From Mesorhizobium jarvisii (lineage in GTDB: Bacteria > Pseudomonadota > Alphaproteobacteria > Rhizobiales > Rhizobiaceae): a stretch of 64,000 nucleotides of DNA. The position numbers and the translations under genes are program-made. The notes below the pieces were generated by a model that did not search any database, was not told the origin of the DNA, and saw nothing but the letters and a program-made list of their open reading frames with translations. The stretch covers positions 310,001-374,000 of the forward strand of contig NZ_QZXA01000005.1 in assembly GCF_003601985.1 (NCBI RefSeq), read 5' to 3'. Below are positions 16,916-25,661 of the stretch, piece by piece; positions within the stretch are counted from its first letter, which is position 1, and each line of letters begins with the position of its first letter.

Positions 16916-17851
16916 TCAGCTTCCGAGCGCTGTCTTGACCGCCGCCGCGGCGTCACCGCCGTCGAAGGTGGTCACGCCGGCGATCCATGGCTTGACCGCG
17001 TCCGGGTTCTTCTTCAGCCAGTCGGTGGCGACCGTCTGGGCGTCACCGCCCTTGAGGATCGCGTCCATCATCTGGCCTTCCATGTCCAGATTGAACTTCA
17101 GGTTGGCGATGAACTTGCCCGCATTCGGGCACTCGGTGGTGTAGCCCTTGCGCACATTGGTGAACACGGTGGCCGCGCCGAAACCGCTATCGCCCATGCC
17201 GTCGAGATAGGTGATCTTCATGGCGCCCATCACCGGATGCGGCGTCCAGCCGAGGAAGGCGATCCACTCATTGTTCTTCATCGACTGCTCGGCCTGCGTC
17301 AGCATGCCGGCCTCCGAGGATTCGACCAACTCGAAGCCCTCGAGATTGTCCTTCGGGTTCTTGATCATGTCGAGGATGATGCGGTTGCCGTCATTGCCGG
17401 CTTCGATACCGTAGATCTTGCCGTTGAACTTGTCCTTGAACTTGCCAAGGTCGGTCAGCGACTTGACGCCGGCGTCCGCGACATAGGTCGGCACGACGAT
17501 GCCGTAGCCGGCGCCGGTCAGGTTCGTGCTGATGGTCTCGACCGAGCCATCGGCGGTGTAATCCTTGATGTCGTTGGTCATCGACGGCATCCAGTTGCCG
17601 AGGAAGACGTCAAGGTCCTTGTTCTTCAGGGAAGCCATGGTCACCGGCACCGACAGCTGGATCACCTTCGGCTCGTAGCCGAGCGCGGTGAGCAGCACCG
17701 AAGCGAGACCGGTGGTCGCCTGAATGTCGGTCCAGCCGACATCGGAAAGACGCACGGTCTTGCAGCTTTCGGCGTCACCGGCGAAGGCGGCGCTCGTGGA
17801 CAACAAAGCCGCCAGGCCGAGGCCGGCGACGAAGGAATTCATACGCGACAT
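16916..17851 (-). CDS. choX: Choline ABC transporter substrate-binding protein (ChoX-like)
   Basis: Periplasmic binding protein (311 aa) of an OpuAC/ProX-type importer. The signal peptide is SFVAGLGLAALLSTSAAFA. The mature sequence has the ligand-box segments known for ChoX: RLSDVGWTDIQATT, FLGNWMPSM, GAGYGIVVP and FLGWTPHPVMG, each placing Trp or Tyr for a cation-pi cage around the trimethylammonium group. The start at MSRMNSF (17851) follows GGGAGACTGTCT on the minus strand; upstream in-frame codons lack protein character. It is first in the choXWV order, as in Sinorhizobium meliloti. Choline rather than betaine is inferred from overall resemblance. Confidence 0.9.
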   Translation of the reverse strand: MSRMNSFVAGLGLAALLSTSAAFAGDAESCKTVRLSDVGWTDIQATTGLASVLLTALGYEPKVIQLSVPVTMASLKNKDLDVFLGNWMPSMTNDIKDYTADGSVETISTNLTGAGYGIVVPTYVADAGVKSLTDLGKFKDKFNGKIYGIEAGNDGNRIILDMIKNPKDNLEGFELVESSEAGMLTQAEQSMKNNEWIAFLGWTPHPVMGAMKITYLDGMGDSGFGAATVFTNVRKGYTTECPNAGKFIANLKFNLDMEGQMMDAILKGGDAQTVATDWLKKNPDAVKPWIAGVTTFDGGDAAAAVKTALGS

Positions 17852-17924
17852 AGACAGTCTCCCATTGTGATTCTTTGGCGAAGCGTGGAAACGGTTTCTC
17901 TGCCCGCCTTGTTTCGTCAGCCAA

Positions 17925-17939
17925 ACACCATTCTGGTGT
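17925..17939. promoter_or_regulatory. 15 bp dyad upstream of choX
   Basis: ACACCA-TTC-TGGTGT is a perfect 6+6 inverted repeat about 75 bases upstream of the choX start, in the 257 bp divergent region shared with tdk. The position suits an operator for a dimeric repressor or activator of the choline operon. The binding protein is unknown. Confidence 0.4.
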
Positions 17940-18013
17940 AGTTTCAAGCGTTAAGGCAATCACGATCAACGGCGCGGACTGGCCAATCAGCGACACGGCT
18001 GACGCTTTTGTCA

Positions 18014-18037
18014 CGCCGCTTATCTTTTTCAGCGGCG
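18014..18037. other. Hairpin in the choX-tdk divergent region
   Basis: CGCCGCT and AGCGGCG form a 7-bp stem with a 10-base T-rich loop, followed by AGCCGGCTTTTT. It looks like a terminator but lies in a divergent region, so it may instead be a leader structure of tdk or leftover repeat sequence. Role unknown. Confidence 0.35.
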
Positions 18038-18108
18038 AGCCGGCTTTTTCAGGGGAATGCGCCAGCGGCCCCTCCCCGCTTTGGGCCAAGTCGGCTTAAA
18101 AGAGCGGC

Positions 18109-18720
18109 ATGGCCAAGCTCTACTTCAACTACGCGACGATGAATGCCGGCAAGACGACGATGCTCTTGCAGGCCTCGTATAATTATCGCGAACGCGGCAT
18201 GACGACGATGCTGTTCGTCGCCGGCCATTACCGCAAGGGCGACAGCGGCCTGATCTCGTCGCGCATCGGGCTGGAGACGGAAGCCGAGATGTTCCGCGAC
18301 GGCGACGACCTGTTCGCCCGCGTCGCCGAACATCACGACCATACGACCGTGCACTGCGTCTTCGTCGATGAGGCGCAGTTCCTCGAGGAAGAGCAGGTCT
18401 GGCAATTGGCCCGCATCGCCGACCGGCTGAACATCCCGGTCATGTGCTACGGCCTGCGCACCGATTTCCAGGGCAAGCTGTTTTCCGGCTCGCGCGCGCT
18501 GCTGGCGATCGCCGATGATCTGCGCGAGGTGCGCACCATTTGCCGCTGCGGCCGCAAGGCCACGATGGTCGTGCGCCTCGGCCCGGACGGCAAGGTGGCC
18601 CACCGGGGCGAACAGGTGGCGATCGGCAAGGATGTCTATGTCTCGCTCTGCCGCCGTCACTGGGAAGAAGAAATGGGCCGCGCCGCGCCCGACGATTTCA
18701 TCGGCTTCATGAAATCCTGA
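18109..18720 (+). CDS. tdk: Thymidine kinase (type II)
   Basis: Phosphorylates thymidine to dTMP in the salvage pathway. The 203 aa protein has the P-loop MNAGKTTMLL (residues 11-20), the catalytic/Walker B region CVFVDEAQFLEEEQ, the substrate-lasso YGLRTDFQGKLFSGSRALL, and a zinc site made of CRCG (in ICRCGRKA) and CRRHW near the C-terminus. Length and motif order match type II (TK1-like) enzymes. It is a stand-alone gene, divergent from choX and convergent with the EamA transporter. Confidence 0.95.
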   Translation: MAKLYFNYATMNAGKTTMLLQASYNYRERGMTTMLFVAGHYRKGDSGLISSRIGLETEAEMFRDGDDLFARVAEHHDHTTVHCVFVDEAQFLEEEQVWQLARIADRLNIPVMCYGLRTDFQGKLFSGSRALLAIADDLREVRTICRCGRKATMVVRLGPDGKVAHRGEQVAIGKDVYVSLCRRHWEEEMGRAAPDDFIGFMKS

Positions 18721-18742
18721 CCCTGCTTCCCTGCGACTCGCG

Positions 18743-19639
18743 TCAGGCCGCAGAGACGCGCCTCAGCGGAAACCGCCAGCCCAGCCGGACACCGAGTGTC
18801 GCCACGGCGATCAGCGCCATGCCGGCGGCCTGCGCCTGCCCGAGCGGATGCCTGTAGATCGCCCAGTCGATGATGATGGCAACGACCGGATAGATGAAGG
18901 TGATGATGCCGATCACCGGCGTCGTCAGGCGCGGAAAGGCCGAGTTCATCAGCACATAGGCAATGCCGGTGTGCAGCACGCCGATGCTGGCCAGCCAGCC
19001 CCATGCATGCACGGGAACATGCTGGCCGATATCGGCGAAGGGCGCGAGCATGACGATCCCGACGATCGTCTGGCAAAGCACGGTGACCTCCGCGCGCTGC
19101 CGGCCCAGGCCCTTGGCGAGGATCGTCGCCACCGCATAGAGCAGCGCGGCGACCAGCGTCAGCGCGATGCCCAGCGCCCATGCCGTGCTGGCCTGCGCAT
19201 GCGAAACCACCAGCCCGCTGGCCAGCACGACGCCAAGGAACGCGCCAAGCATCCACAGCATCTGGTCGAGCGAGATACGCTCCTTGAGGAAGACCACCCC
19301 GATGATGACCACGAAGAACGGCTGCACGTGATAGACGATCGTCGTCGTGGCGATCGACGTCATGGCGAAGCCGGCGAAGAAAGCCGTCCAGCTCAGCACC
19401 ATGCAGGCGCCGGCAAGTGCAGCCAGCGCGAGGCGGGACGGCGACAGCGTCCTGTCCGGCAGATAGCCCCGCAGCAGGCACCATGCGCCGAGGAACATGG
19501 CGCCGAACACGCAGCGCCAGAACACGATTGTCACGGGATGAAGCCCCGCTTCCGTGACAAAGGCGCCAACCGTGCCGGCTATCGTCATCGCCAAGGCCAG
19601 GCTCGCGGCCGGAAAACGGGAAGTTGGCATGTCCTTCAT
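18743..19639 (-). CDS. EamA-family (DMT) transporter
   Basis: Inner-membrane drug/metabolite transporter, 298 aa, with about ten hydrophobic segments arranged as two EamA repeats. Typical marks include VIFWRCVFGAMFLGAW in the first half and FIYPVVAIIIDWAIY near the end. Such proteins usually export amino acids, metabolites or toxic compounds, and the substrate here is unknown. It is divergent from a LysR regulator with a dyad in the shared 99 bp region, which suggests that regulator controls it. Confidence 0.88.
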   Translation of the reverse strand: MKDMPTSRFPAASLALAMTIAGTVGAFVTEAGLHPVTIVFWRCVFGAMFLGAWCLLRGYLPDRTLSPSRLALAALAGACMVLSWTAFFAGFAMTSIATTTIVYHVQPFFVVIIGVVFLKERISLDQMLWMLGAFLGVVLASGLVVSHAQASTAWALGIALTLVAALLYAVATILAKGLGRQRAEVTVLCQTIVGIVMLAPFADIGQHVPVHAWGWLASIGVLHTGIAYVLMNSAFPRLTTPVIGIITFIYPVVAIIIDWAIYRHPLGQAQAAGMALIAVATLGVRLGWRFPLRRVSAA

Positions 19640-19696
19640 CGAAAATCCCTCAGACGGGCGAAACCCATCTGGCCACCAGTATAGCTTTCAAACAAG

Positions 19697-19722
19697 CGAA
19701 TAGATTTGGATCAAGCTATTCG
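19697..19722. promoter_or_regulatory. Candidate LysR operator between EamA transporter and lysR
   Basis: CGAATAG (19697-19703) and CTATTCG (19716-19722) form a perfect 7+7 inverted repeat with a 12-base gap, in the short divergent region between transporter and regulator. Spacing and position fit a LysR-type regulatory site, which would overlap both promoters. Confidence 0.55.
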
Positions 19723-19738
19723 ATATGCTGATAGCACC

Positions 19739-20596
19739 ATGGCTGCTCCGCTTGACCTCAACCTCCTGAAAACCTTCGTCGCCGTCGTCGAGAGCGGCAG
19801 CCTGTCCAATGCGGCGCCCCGGGTCGGCCGCAGCCAGTCGGCGGTCAGCATGCAGATGCAGCGGCTGGAGGAGATGGTGGGCAACCAGCTTCTGGTGCGC
19901 GGACCGAGAACGGTTACCCCCAACGCCATCGGCGAGGATTTTCTCATCTATGCGCGCCGGCTGCTGAAGCTGTCGGATGAGGCCTGGGCGAGCGTCACGC
20001 GGCCGAAGGAGACGGGCAGCGTGCGTCTTGGCGTGCCGGACGATTACGCCGCCTTCCTTCTGCCACCTGTCCTATCGCGTTTTGCCGAGGATCACCCGCT
20101 GGTGACGGTGGAACTGATCTGCGAACAGTCGACCGCGCTGGTGAAAACCCTGGCGGAAGGACGGCTCGACCTGGCGATCGTCACTCGCTTGCCGGACCAG
20201 CCGCTCGACGTCATCCGGCTTGAGCGTTTCGTCTGGGTCGCCTCGCCGAACCATGTCGCTTGGCAGACCGATCCCTTGCCGGTCGCCCTGTTCGAGCCCG
20301 GCTGTGCCGCCAGGATGAATGTCCTGCAGGCGCTTGGCGAAGCTGACCGGTCTTACCGTTGCACCTATTCCAGCGCCTCCCTGCTTGGCCTGATCGCGGT
20401 CGTGCAGGCCGGGCTCGCCGTCGCCGGTCTGGCGCAGCGCAGCGTACCCCCATCGCTGCGCATCATCGGCGGCAATGAAGGGCTTCCTGTGCTGCCGGAT
20501 CTCGAAATCGGCATCCTGCGCAACCCGCTGTCGAGCACGCCGGCGGTCGATCGGCTGCATGATTTCCTGCGCCGCGACCTGGCACAGCAAGCCTGA
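19739..20596 (+). CDS. LysR-family transcriptional regulator
   Basis: 285 aa regulator with an N-terminal winged helix (LDLNLLKTFVAVVESGSLSN through GRSQSAVSMQMQRLEE) and a C-terminal effector domain of the periplasmic-binding fold (RLGVPDDYAAFLLPPVLSRF onwards). The ATG at 19739 is chosen; a TTG at 19706 in the same frame lies inside the operator-like dyad and is unlikely. It probably regulates the divergent EamA transporter and itself. Effector unknown. Confidence 0.9.
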   Translation: MAAPLDLNLLKTFVAVVESGSLSNAAPRVGRSQSAVSMQMQRLEEMVGNQLLVRGPRTVTPNAIGEDFLIYARRLLKLSDEAWASVTRPKETGSVRLGVPDDYAAFLLPPVLSRFAEDHPLVTVELICEQSTALVKTLAEGRLDLAIVTRLPDQPLDVIRLERFVWVASPNHVAWQTDPLPVALFEPGCAARMNVLQALGEADRSYRCTYSSASLLGLIAVVQAGLAVAGLAQRSVPPSLRIIGGNEGLPVLPDLEIGILRNPLSSTPAVDRLHDFLRRDLAQQA

Positions 20597-20707
20597 GATC
20601 GTCGTCTCCGCACGGGATTGGGTGCGACCGGCCAACTCGCCACGGTGCAGCGTTTGTTAAGGCCTCGGCCCTATAAGGCCGTCAGCCAGAGCTCTCCGGG
20701 GTCAGCC

Positions 20708-21097
20708 ATGCTTCGAGCCGTTTCCTCAGCCAGCCTTCTTCTCATTGCCACCTCCATTGCCGCCCATGCCGGCGGCGACCCGGTGCAGGGCAAGCACGTC
20801 TTCAACCGCTGCATGGCCTGCCATGAGGCGGCCACCGACCGCGACAAGGTTGGCCCGCATCTCAAGGGTGTCGTCGGCCGCACCGCAGGCACCGCGGAAA
20901 GCTTCCTTGGCCATTATTCCGAAGCCATGAAGAGTGCGGGCGCTGCCGGTCTCGTCTGGGACGAGGCAAATCTCACCGAGTATCTCAAGGCCCCTAAGCT
21001 CAAAGTTCCCGGCAACAAAATGGCTTTTGGTGGTCTGACGAATGATGACGACATCGCCAATGTCATCGCCTATCTGAAGGCCGATCCGAAGCCCTGA
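20708..21097 (+). CDS. Class I c-type cytochrome (cytochrome c2-like)
   Basis: Small periplasmic electron carrier, 129 aa. Signal peptide MLRAVSSASLLLIATSIAAHA; heme attachment motif CMACH (C35, C38, H39); probable distal ligand M104 in GNKMAFGGL; KVGPHLKGVVGR after the heme site. This is the layout of mitochondrial-type cytochrome c/c2. The reading frame is open to 20618, but the ATG at 20708 starts the signal peptide and is preferred. It is monocistronic. Likely partners are the bc1 complex and an oxidase, by family. Confidence 0.92.
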   Translation: MLRAVSSASLLLIATSIAAHAGGDPVQGKHVFNRCMACHEAATDRDKVGPHLKGVVGRTAGTAESFLGHYSEAMKSAGAAGLVWDEANLTEYLKAPKLKVPGNKMAFGGLTNDDDIANVIAYLKADPKP

Positions 21098-21406
21098 GTG
21101 CGCGTCGGTGCGGTGCGGCCGCACTGATATGTTTGCCTGCAGCCGGTTCAATCCCCTGCCGAATTCAGCATTTCCGCGTCGGCCGGGGCTGACTGTCTTG
21201 CCGGCATGAAAGTTCAATGACAGCTGAACTAGTCCCGACTGACCGGCTAATCACGCCATGACCCCACCTGCATTGTCTTTCAAGGCCTTGGCGGATTCTT
21301 TTGTTTTCACACGACCCTTGTCTTCACGTCTTTCAATCCCCGGATGCCCCACATATATTCGCCGCTGTTCGCAATCAGCGACCGGAAGCCGAAGCGGGAG
21401 GCCCCT
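21098..21406. other. Intergenic stretch before the five-gene cluster
   Basis: 309 bases without a convincing gene. It starts with the perfect palindrome GTGCGGCCGCAC (21113-21124). The distal part is pyrimidine-rich and should hold the promoter of the cluster; CACATATATTCGCC near 21350 is a possible -10 region. GGGAG just before 21407 is the ribosome binding site of the first gene. Confidence 0.5.
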
Positions 21407-22495
21407 ATGGCGACATTGCAGAATTTCGATGCCGAAATTGCCAAGACCAAGCAGGTCGTCCAGGACATGCGCACCAAGATCGAGCAGTCCGGCACCGTGC
21501 TCGACACGCTTGCCACCGCTGACAAGAAGATCGGCGACGCCAATTTCGACATCGAGAACGCCCGCATCGAGGACGTGCTGAAGCAGCAGAAGGTGATGGA
21601 AGGCAACATTGCCGACCTGATCATCGGCCTCGAGGACGCCACCAACGTATTCGGCGCCGAGTTCGAGAGCATGAAGAACTACACCGGCTGGGAAAACTTC
21701 GTCGGTGTCTTCTCCAGCCAGCGCAAGCAGCGTATGCGCACCGACCGCGTCCGCAACATGTCGCTGGCCGGCAATCTGCAGGAACTTCTGGCCAAGTCCG
21801 ACACCATCGTCGGCATCCTGAAGGCGCAGAAGGAGGTCCTCGACCAGCGCTACAAGACCTCCGAGACCAGCCTGTCGCAGGTGATCGAGCGCCGCAAGAC
21901 CACCATGTCGAACCTCGAAGCCGTGCAGAAACGCATCGAGGAACTCAACCCGATGCTGCTCGACATCGAAAACAAGATCGCCGCCTCGACCAGCCAGAAG
22001 GACCGCACCCAACTTGAGGGCGAACGCTCCAAGCTCGCCACCGAATACAACGAGAAGCAGGCCAAGGAGCAGGAACTGCTGGCCGAAAGCCAGACGCTCG
22101 AGCGCTACACCTCGATGTTCCAGACCTTCGTCGATTCGCTCAACAACCAGATCGCCGCGCAGTCGACGCTGATCAACAAGCTGACCATCGATACCGAGCA
22201 GCGCATCGTGCTCTACAAGGCGCTGGAAGATTCGCTGAAGACCGCCGCGCAGCAGGACGTCGCCCACAAGATCAACACGCTGGGCAGCCAGGTCGACAAC
22301 ACGGCGGAAGAAACCATGGCCGGCATCGGCGCCGCTTCGCAGAAGCACATTGGCGACCTGCTCGAAATGCACGAGAAGAACATGGTCGCCAGCGCCGATA
22401 TCCAGCGCCGCAAGAAGCTCGCCGACGATGCCTTTGCCCGGCGCTTCGACGAGGTGCTGAAGAAGCACAATTCGGCCAACTACGTGCAGTCATAA
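21407..22495 (+). CDS. Predicted coiled-coil protein, first gene of an AAA+ cluster
   Basis: 362 aa, almost entirely predicted alpha-helix by eye, rich in Glu, Lys, Gln and Ala with heptad-like stretches (for example LEAVQKRIEELNPMLLDIEN and QLEGERSKLATEYNEKQAKE). There is no signal peptide or membrane segment. In general character it recalls TelA-type (toxic anion resistance) helical proteins, but I see no decisive motif. The ATG at 21407 is chosen because GGGAGG lies five bases upstream; the frame extends to 21344 without a good site. It starts a rightward cluster with an unknown protein, an AAA+ ATPase, another unknown and a DUF2333 membrane protein, so it may be structural partner or substrate adaptor of that ATPase. 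Confidence 0.82.
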   Translation: MATLQNFDAEIAKTKQVVQDMRTKIEQSGTVLDTLATADKKIGDANFDIENARIEDVLKQQKVMEGNIADLIIGLEDATNVFGAEFESMKNYTGWENFVGVFSSQRKQRMRTDRVRNMSLAGNLQELLAKSDTIVGILKAQKEVLDQRYKTSETSLSQVIERRKTTMSNLEAVQKRIEELNPMLLDIENKIAASTSQKDRTQLEGERSKLATEYNEKQAKEQELLAESQTLERYTSMFQTFVDSLNNQIAAQSTLINKLTIDTEQRIVLYKALEDSLKTAAQQDVAHKINTLGSQVDNTAEETMAGIGAASQKHIGDLLEMHEKNMVASADIQRRKKLADDAFARRFDEVLKKHNSANYVQS

Positions 22496-22535
22496 TTGCC
22501 GCGCGCACCGGTGCGACAATCCCAGGGCTGACAGA

Positions 22536-23681
22536 ATGACCCCCGAAAACGACGCGGCGGCGCGGTATTTCTCGGCAATCACGGCCGCGCTCAGCGGCCT
22601 TGAAGTGTTCATGCGCGACGACCGCTCGCCGCTTTACCGGCACGGCATCGTCGCCAAGATCGTTGCCGAATACATCGCCCGGCTCGACAAGTCCTTTGGC
22701 TGCTGGCGCAACCGGCTGGGCTTCATGGACACGTTCCGCATTTCGCGCGCCGAAAGCGGTTTTCCGGTGTTCCAGAACCTGCTCGAACTGGAAAACGACC
22801 GCCGCCAGGCCGACAGCCGGCTCGCCAACATCCCGCTGGCCGGAGAGCTGCGCGAGGAGATGGCCGACTTCATCCTGCGCCACAAGGAGTTCCCCGAGGC
22901 GCTGCAGAAGTCGATGGCCGAGCGTCTCTATCTCGAGGACGTCAAGAGCGAGCAGACTTTCGGGCCGTTCACGCTGGCGCAGACGGCCAAGGTGTCGGTC
23001 AATCCGAAGACGGCGTTGCCCTACTATCTCGTCCATTGGGCGACCTTCGACGGCAGCGCCAACTTGCCGCTGGTCTACATGGTGACGGTGGAGGATTCCT
23101 CCGAGAACATGGTCCGCCAGCTCGTCGACCGGAACGGCAAGCTCAACGACAAGGTCGACATCCCGCTGCCGGTCGACGGCCTGCTCAATCCCGAGCTCGC
23201 CCACCGTTTCGACGATTTCACCGAGAAGAACTCCGCCTACACGCTTTCGCCGGCGACGATTGCCGTAAACCTAGACAAGGATTTCGAGCCGCTGCACCCC
23301 AAGCAGTTGCGCCGCGTCGTGCTTGGCCCGTTCTATTCCGCGGGCATTACCGACAACAATTCGACGGTGACCGAAGTGCTGGCCAAGGTGCGCAAGCCGG
23401 AAAACGCCTGGCTGCTGACCTGGACCATCCAGGAGGTCTATTCCAAGGGCGAGAAGCCCGGCCGCAAGGGGCTGTTTTCCAGCGAGAAGACGACGCAGGA
23501 ATTCTTCATCAACACAGACGACCTGGAAGCCGCGCGCCAGGGCGTGTCGAGCTACGAAAACCATGCACTGATCCCGCACGAGGCCTACCAGGCGCTCTAC
23601 GCCGCCGGCGAAGCACAGAAGATCTTTGGCGGCTACAAGGTCCACATCCTGTCCAACGGGCAGGTCATTTCAGACGTCTGA
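22536..23681 (+). CDS. Unknown protein, second gene of the AAA+ cluster
   Basis: 381 aa soluble protein of unknown function. The N-terminal third is helical (including YRHGIVAKIVAEYIARLDKS), and the C-terminal two thirds look mixed or beta-rich (PYYLVHWATFDGSANLPLVY, WLLTWTIQEVYSKGEKPGRK), ending in YKVHILSNGQVISDV. No catalytic motif, Cys pair or membrane segment stands out. It begins 40 bases after the coiled-coil gene and ends 24 bases before the ATPase gene, so the three are almost certainly cotranscribed. The tight spacing suggests a structural partner of the ATPase. Confidence 0.85.
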   Translation: MTPENDAAARYFSAITAALSGLEVFMRDDRSPLYRHGIVAKIVAEYIARLDKSFGCWRNRLGFMDTFRISRAESGFPVFQNLLELENDRRQADSRLANIPLAGELREEMADFILRHKEFPEALQKSMAERLYLEDVKSEQTFGPFTLAQTAKVSVNPKTALPYYLVHWATFDGSANLPLVYMVTVEDSSENMVRQLVDRNGKLNDKVDIPLPVDGLLNPELAHRFDDFTEKNSAYTLSPATIAVNLDKDFEPLHPKQLRRVVLGPFYSAGITDNNSTVTEVLAKVRKPENAWLLTWTIQEVYSKGEKPGRKGLFSSEKTTQEFFINTDDLEAARQGVSSYENHALIPHEAYQALYAAGEAQKIFGGYKVHILSNGQVISDV

Positions 23682-23705
23682 CCGTAACACCACGGAGCAT
23701 CCTTC

Positions 23706-25616
23706 ATGGACACCGGCCTGACCACCATCCCGGAAGCGGCGATCGAGAAGCACCGCGCCACCGCGCAGAGCTTCATCACCCGCATCGTCGTGCTGGAAGA
23801 CCCGTCGCGCGAATCCGGCACGGCGCTGGCCGGCACCAACCGCCGCTTCGTCTCCACCGTCTCGGTCGGCTCGGTGCGCCGCACGCGCGAGGTAGAGCTG
23901 TCGAAGACCGTCGGCGCCGTCCATCCCGACGACCAGCTGCTGACCATCCCGCAGCACACGCTTCTGTTTCGCGCCCGCCGTGGCACGGCGATTGCGCTCG
24001 CCATATCGGATGTCTTCGCCGAAGGCTCCGACCTCGAAAGCCTGCAGGCGAAGAACGCCCGCGCCCCGCTCGAGGGCGACGAGGCGGCGACCTTCAAGAA
24101 GCTGCTCTCCGCCTCGGCCTATATCTCGGCCTTCAGCCTGGCATCCTACCTGTTCCAGCTGATCGACAGCGACGGCGAGGCGCCCAACGACATCCCCGAA
24201 CCCGACTTCCTTTTCGACACGCCGCAGGATGCGGTGAAGTCGATCCTCGCCGGCCTCGACAAGGCGATCGCGGGCTCGAAGGACGATGCCGACCTGGCGA
24301 CCAGGGCCCGCGCCTTCGCCCGCGTCGCCATCGATGGGCTGCTGGCCAGAAAAGGCCGCTTCGACGGTATCGGCCCGTTCGAGAACGCCCATATCCGCAT
24401 CGATGCCGACGACTTCACCCTCGACGGCTTCGACGTCGCGCCCGGCAAGCGGTCGAAGCCGCTGGTGATGACCTTCAAGAAGCCGGAAGAGGTCGTCGGC
24501 AACCACATCGCCAAGTACCAGTCGGTCAAGCTCGCCAAGATGCTGATGGCCTATGATTTCGAGCGCGAGCTGAACCCCTTCGTCGAGCTCGGCGGCTTCC
24601 TGTTCACCTTCATCGGCGACGGTGCGCCTGGTACCGGCAAGACGACTTTGATCCAGATGATCGCCGGCCTGGTCAATGGTTACTGCCAGGTCGCCGGCTA
24701 TCCCTTCGCCTACGAGAATTTCGGCGTCGACCAGATCTCGTCCTATCAGGGCAAATCGGGTCAGAACTGCCGCCAGTTCATCAACAATGTGCTCAACCCG
24801 CGCGTGATCGGCTTCGGCACCATCGACGATATCGACCAGGTGGCGGCGCGCCGCTCCGACGACCGCGCCTCTGCCGGCCAACAGGAAATCACCGGCGTCC
24901 TGATGGATGCCTTCGCCGGCGCGGCCACCGTGGTGCGCGGCAACTGCTCGTTCGGAATGTTCTCCAACTATCCCGAGAATGTCGACGACGCGCTGCGCCA
25001 GCGCGCCGGCGCCCGCTGGCTGGTCGACGGCCCGCAGACCCGCGACGACTATATCGACATCTTCGTGCTGCTCGCCGGCAAGAACCACGAAATCCCTCTG
25101 GGCAAGCACGAGCTCTACGCCGCGCAGGAAATCCAGCGCGCCGTGACCGAAGCCTATGAGGAGCATGAGAAGCCGCAGGAGGACGGCCTGATGAAGGTCT
25201 ACGAGCGCTACATGAAGGAGAATGGCGCGCCCAAGACCATGGCCGACATCGGCACCTACCTGCACCTGATCAAGGACGCCGAGCCGCGCTTCACCGGCCG
25301 CGCCATCAAGAACGTCACCGACGCCATCAAGATGCGCGCCATGGACATCGAGCTTCCCGACGACTGGTTCGAGAAGCCGGAAGCCTTCATGCACAAGAGC
25401 TATGACGAGAAGAAAGCCATGATCGAGGAACTGCGCGGTCCGTTCTCGATGGACATGGTCATGCAGGAGATCAACCGCTACGCCGATTCCGAGTTCCGCT
25501 ATTCCGACAAGTCCGACGACGCCGCCGTGGAAAAGCTGCTGCGCGACGCGCGGCTGCGCGAGCGGGCGGCGCGCGAGATGGAGGAGATGAAGAAGAAGGG
25601 GCTTTGGAATGCGTGA
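23706..25616 (+). CDS. AAA+ family ATPase with long N-terminal extension
   Basis: 636 aa. Residues 1-290 form an extension without recognised motifs. The ATPase core follows: Walker A GDGAPGTGKTTLIQM (304-318), Walker B-like FGTIDDIDQVA with a DD pair at 374-375 where DE is usual, sensor-1-like GMFSNYPENVDDALRQR with N421, and downstream Arg residues (431-437) that could supply a finger. The C-terminus is helical and charged (RERAAREMEEMKKKG). It is probably an oligomeric remodelling ATPase. It is the centre of a five-gene cluster; the role is unknown, and membrane or envelope work is suggested by the DUF2333 gene downstream. The family is certain at AAA+ level only. Confidence 0.9.
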   Translation: MDTGLTTIPEAAIEKHRATAQSFITRIVVLEDPSRESGTALAGTNRRFVSTVSVGSVRRTREVELSKTVGAVHPDDQLLTIPQHTLLFRARRGTAIALAISDVFAEGSDLESLQAKNARAPLEGDEAATFKKLLSASAYISAFSLASYLFQLIDSDGEAPNDIPEPDFLFDTPQDAVKSILAGLDKAIAGSKDDADLATRARAFARVAIDGLLARKGRFDGIGPFENAHIRIDADDFTLDGFDVAPGKRSKPLVMTFKKPEEVVGNHIAKYQSVKLAKMLMAYDFERELNPFVELGGFLFTFIGDGAPGTGKTTLIQMIAGLVNGYCQVAGYPFAYENFGVDQISSYQGKSGQNCRQFINNVLNPRVIGFGTIDDIDQVAARRSDDRASAGQQEITGVLMDAFAGAATVVRGNCSFGMFSNYPENVDDALRQRAGARWLVDGPQTRDDYIDIFVLLAGKNHEIPLGKHELYAAQEIQRAVTEAYEEHEKPQEDGLMKVYERYMKENGAPKTMADIGTYLHLIKDAEPRFTGRAIKNVTDAIKMRAMDIELPDDWFEKPEAFMHKSYDEKKAMIEELRGPFSMDMVMQEINRYADSEFRYSDKSDDAAVEKLLRDARLRERAAREMEEMKKKGLWNA

Positions 25617-25631
25617 GCCACACCGGCCTTT

Positions 25632-25657
25632 CCTTCTCCCCGCGAACGGGGAGAAGG
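25632..25657. repeat. Hairpin of dispersed-repeat type over a ribosome binding site
   Basis: CCTTCTCCCCG (25632-25642) pairs perfectly with CGGGGAGAAGG (25647-25657) around the loop CGAA. The arm core is the same as in the palindromic element at 10589-10754. The right arm supplies the only Shine-Dalgarno-like sequence (GAGAAGG) for the gene starting at 25662, so in the mRNA the site would be paired. Confidence 0.8.
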
Positions 25658-25661
25658 CAAG

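Noticed and set aside
17775..18089. Minus-strand 104-codon frame over the choX start
   Set aside because: Overlaps the choX signal peptide region and promoter; composition not protein-like.
23036..24556. 506-codon plus-strand frame overlapping two cluster genes
   Set aside because: Out-of-frame shadow spanning two real genes; low-complexity Arg/Gly/Pro composition.
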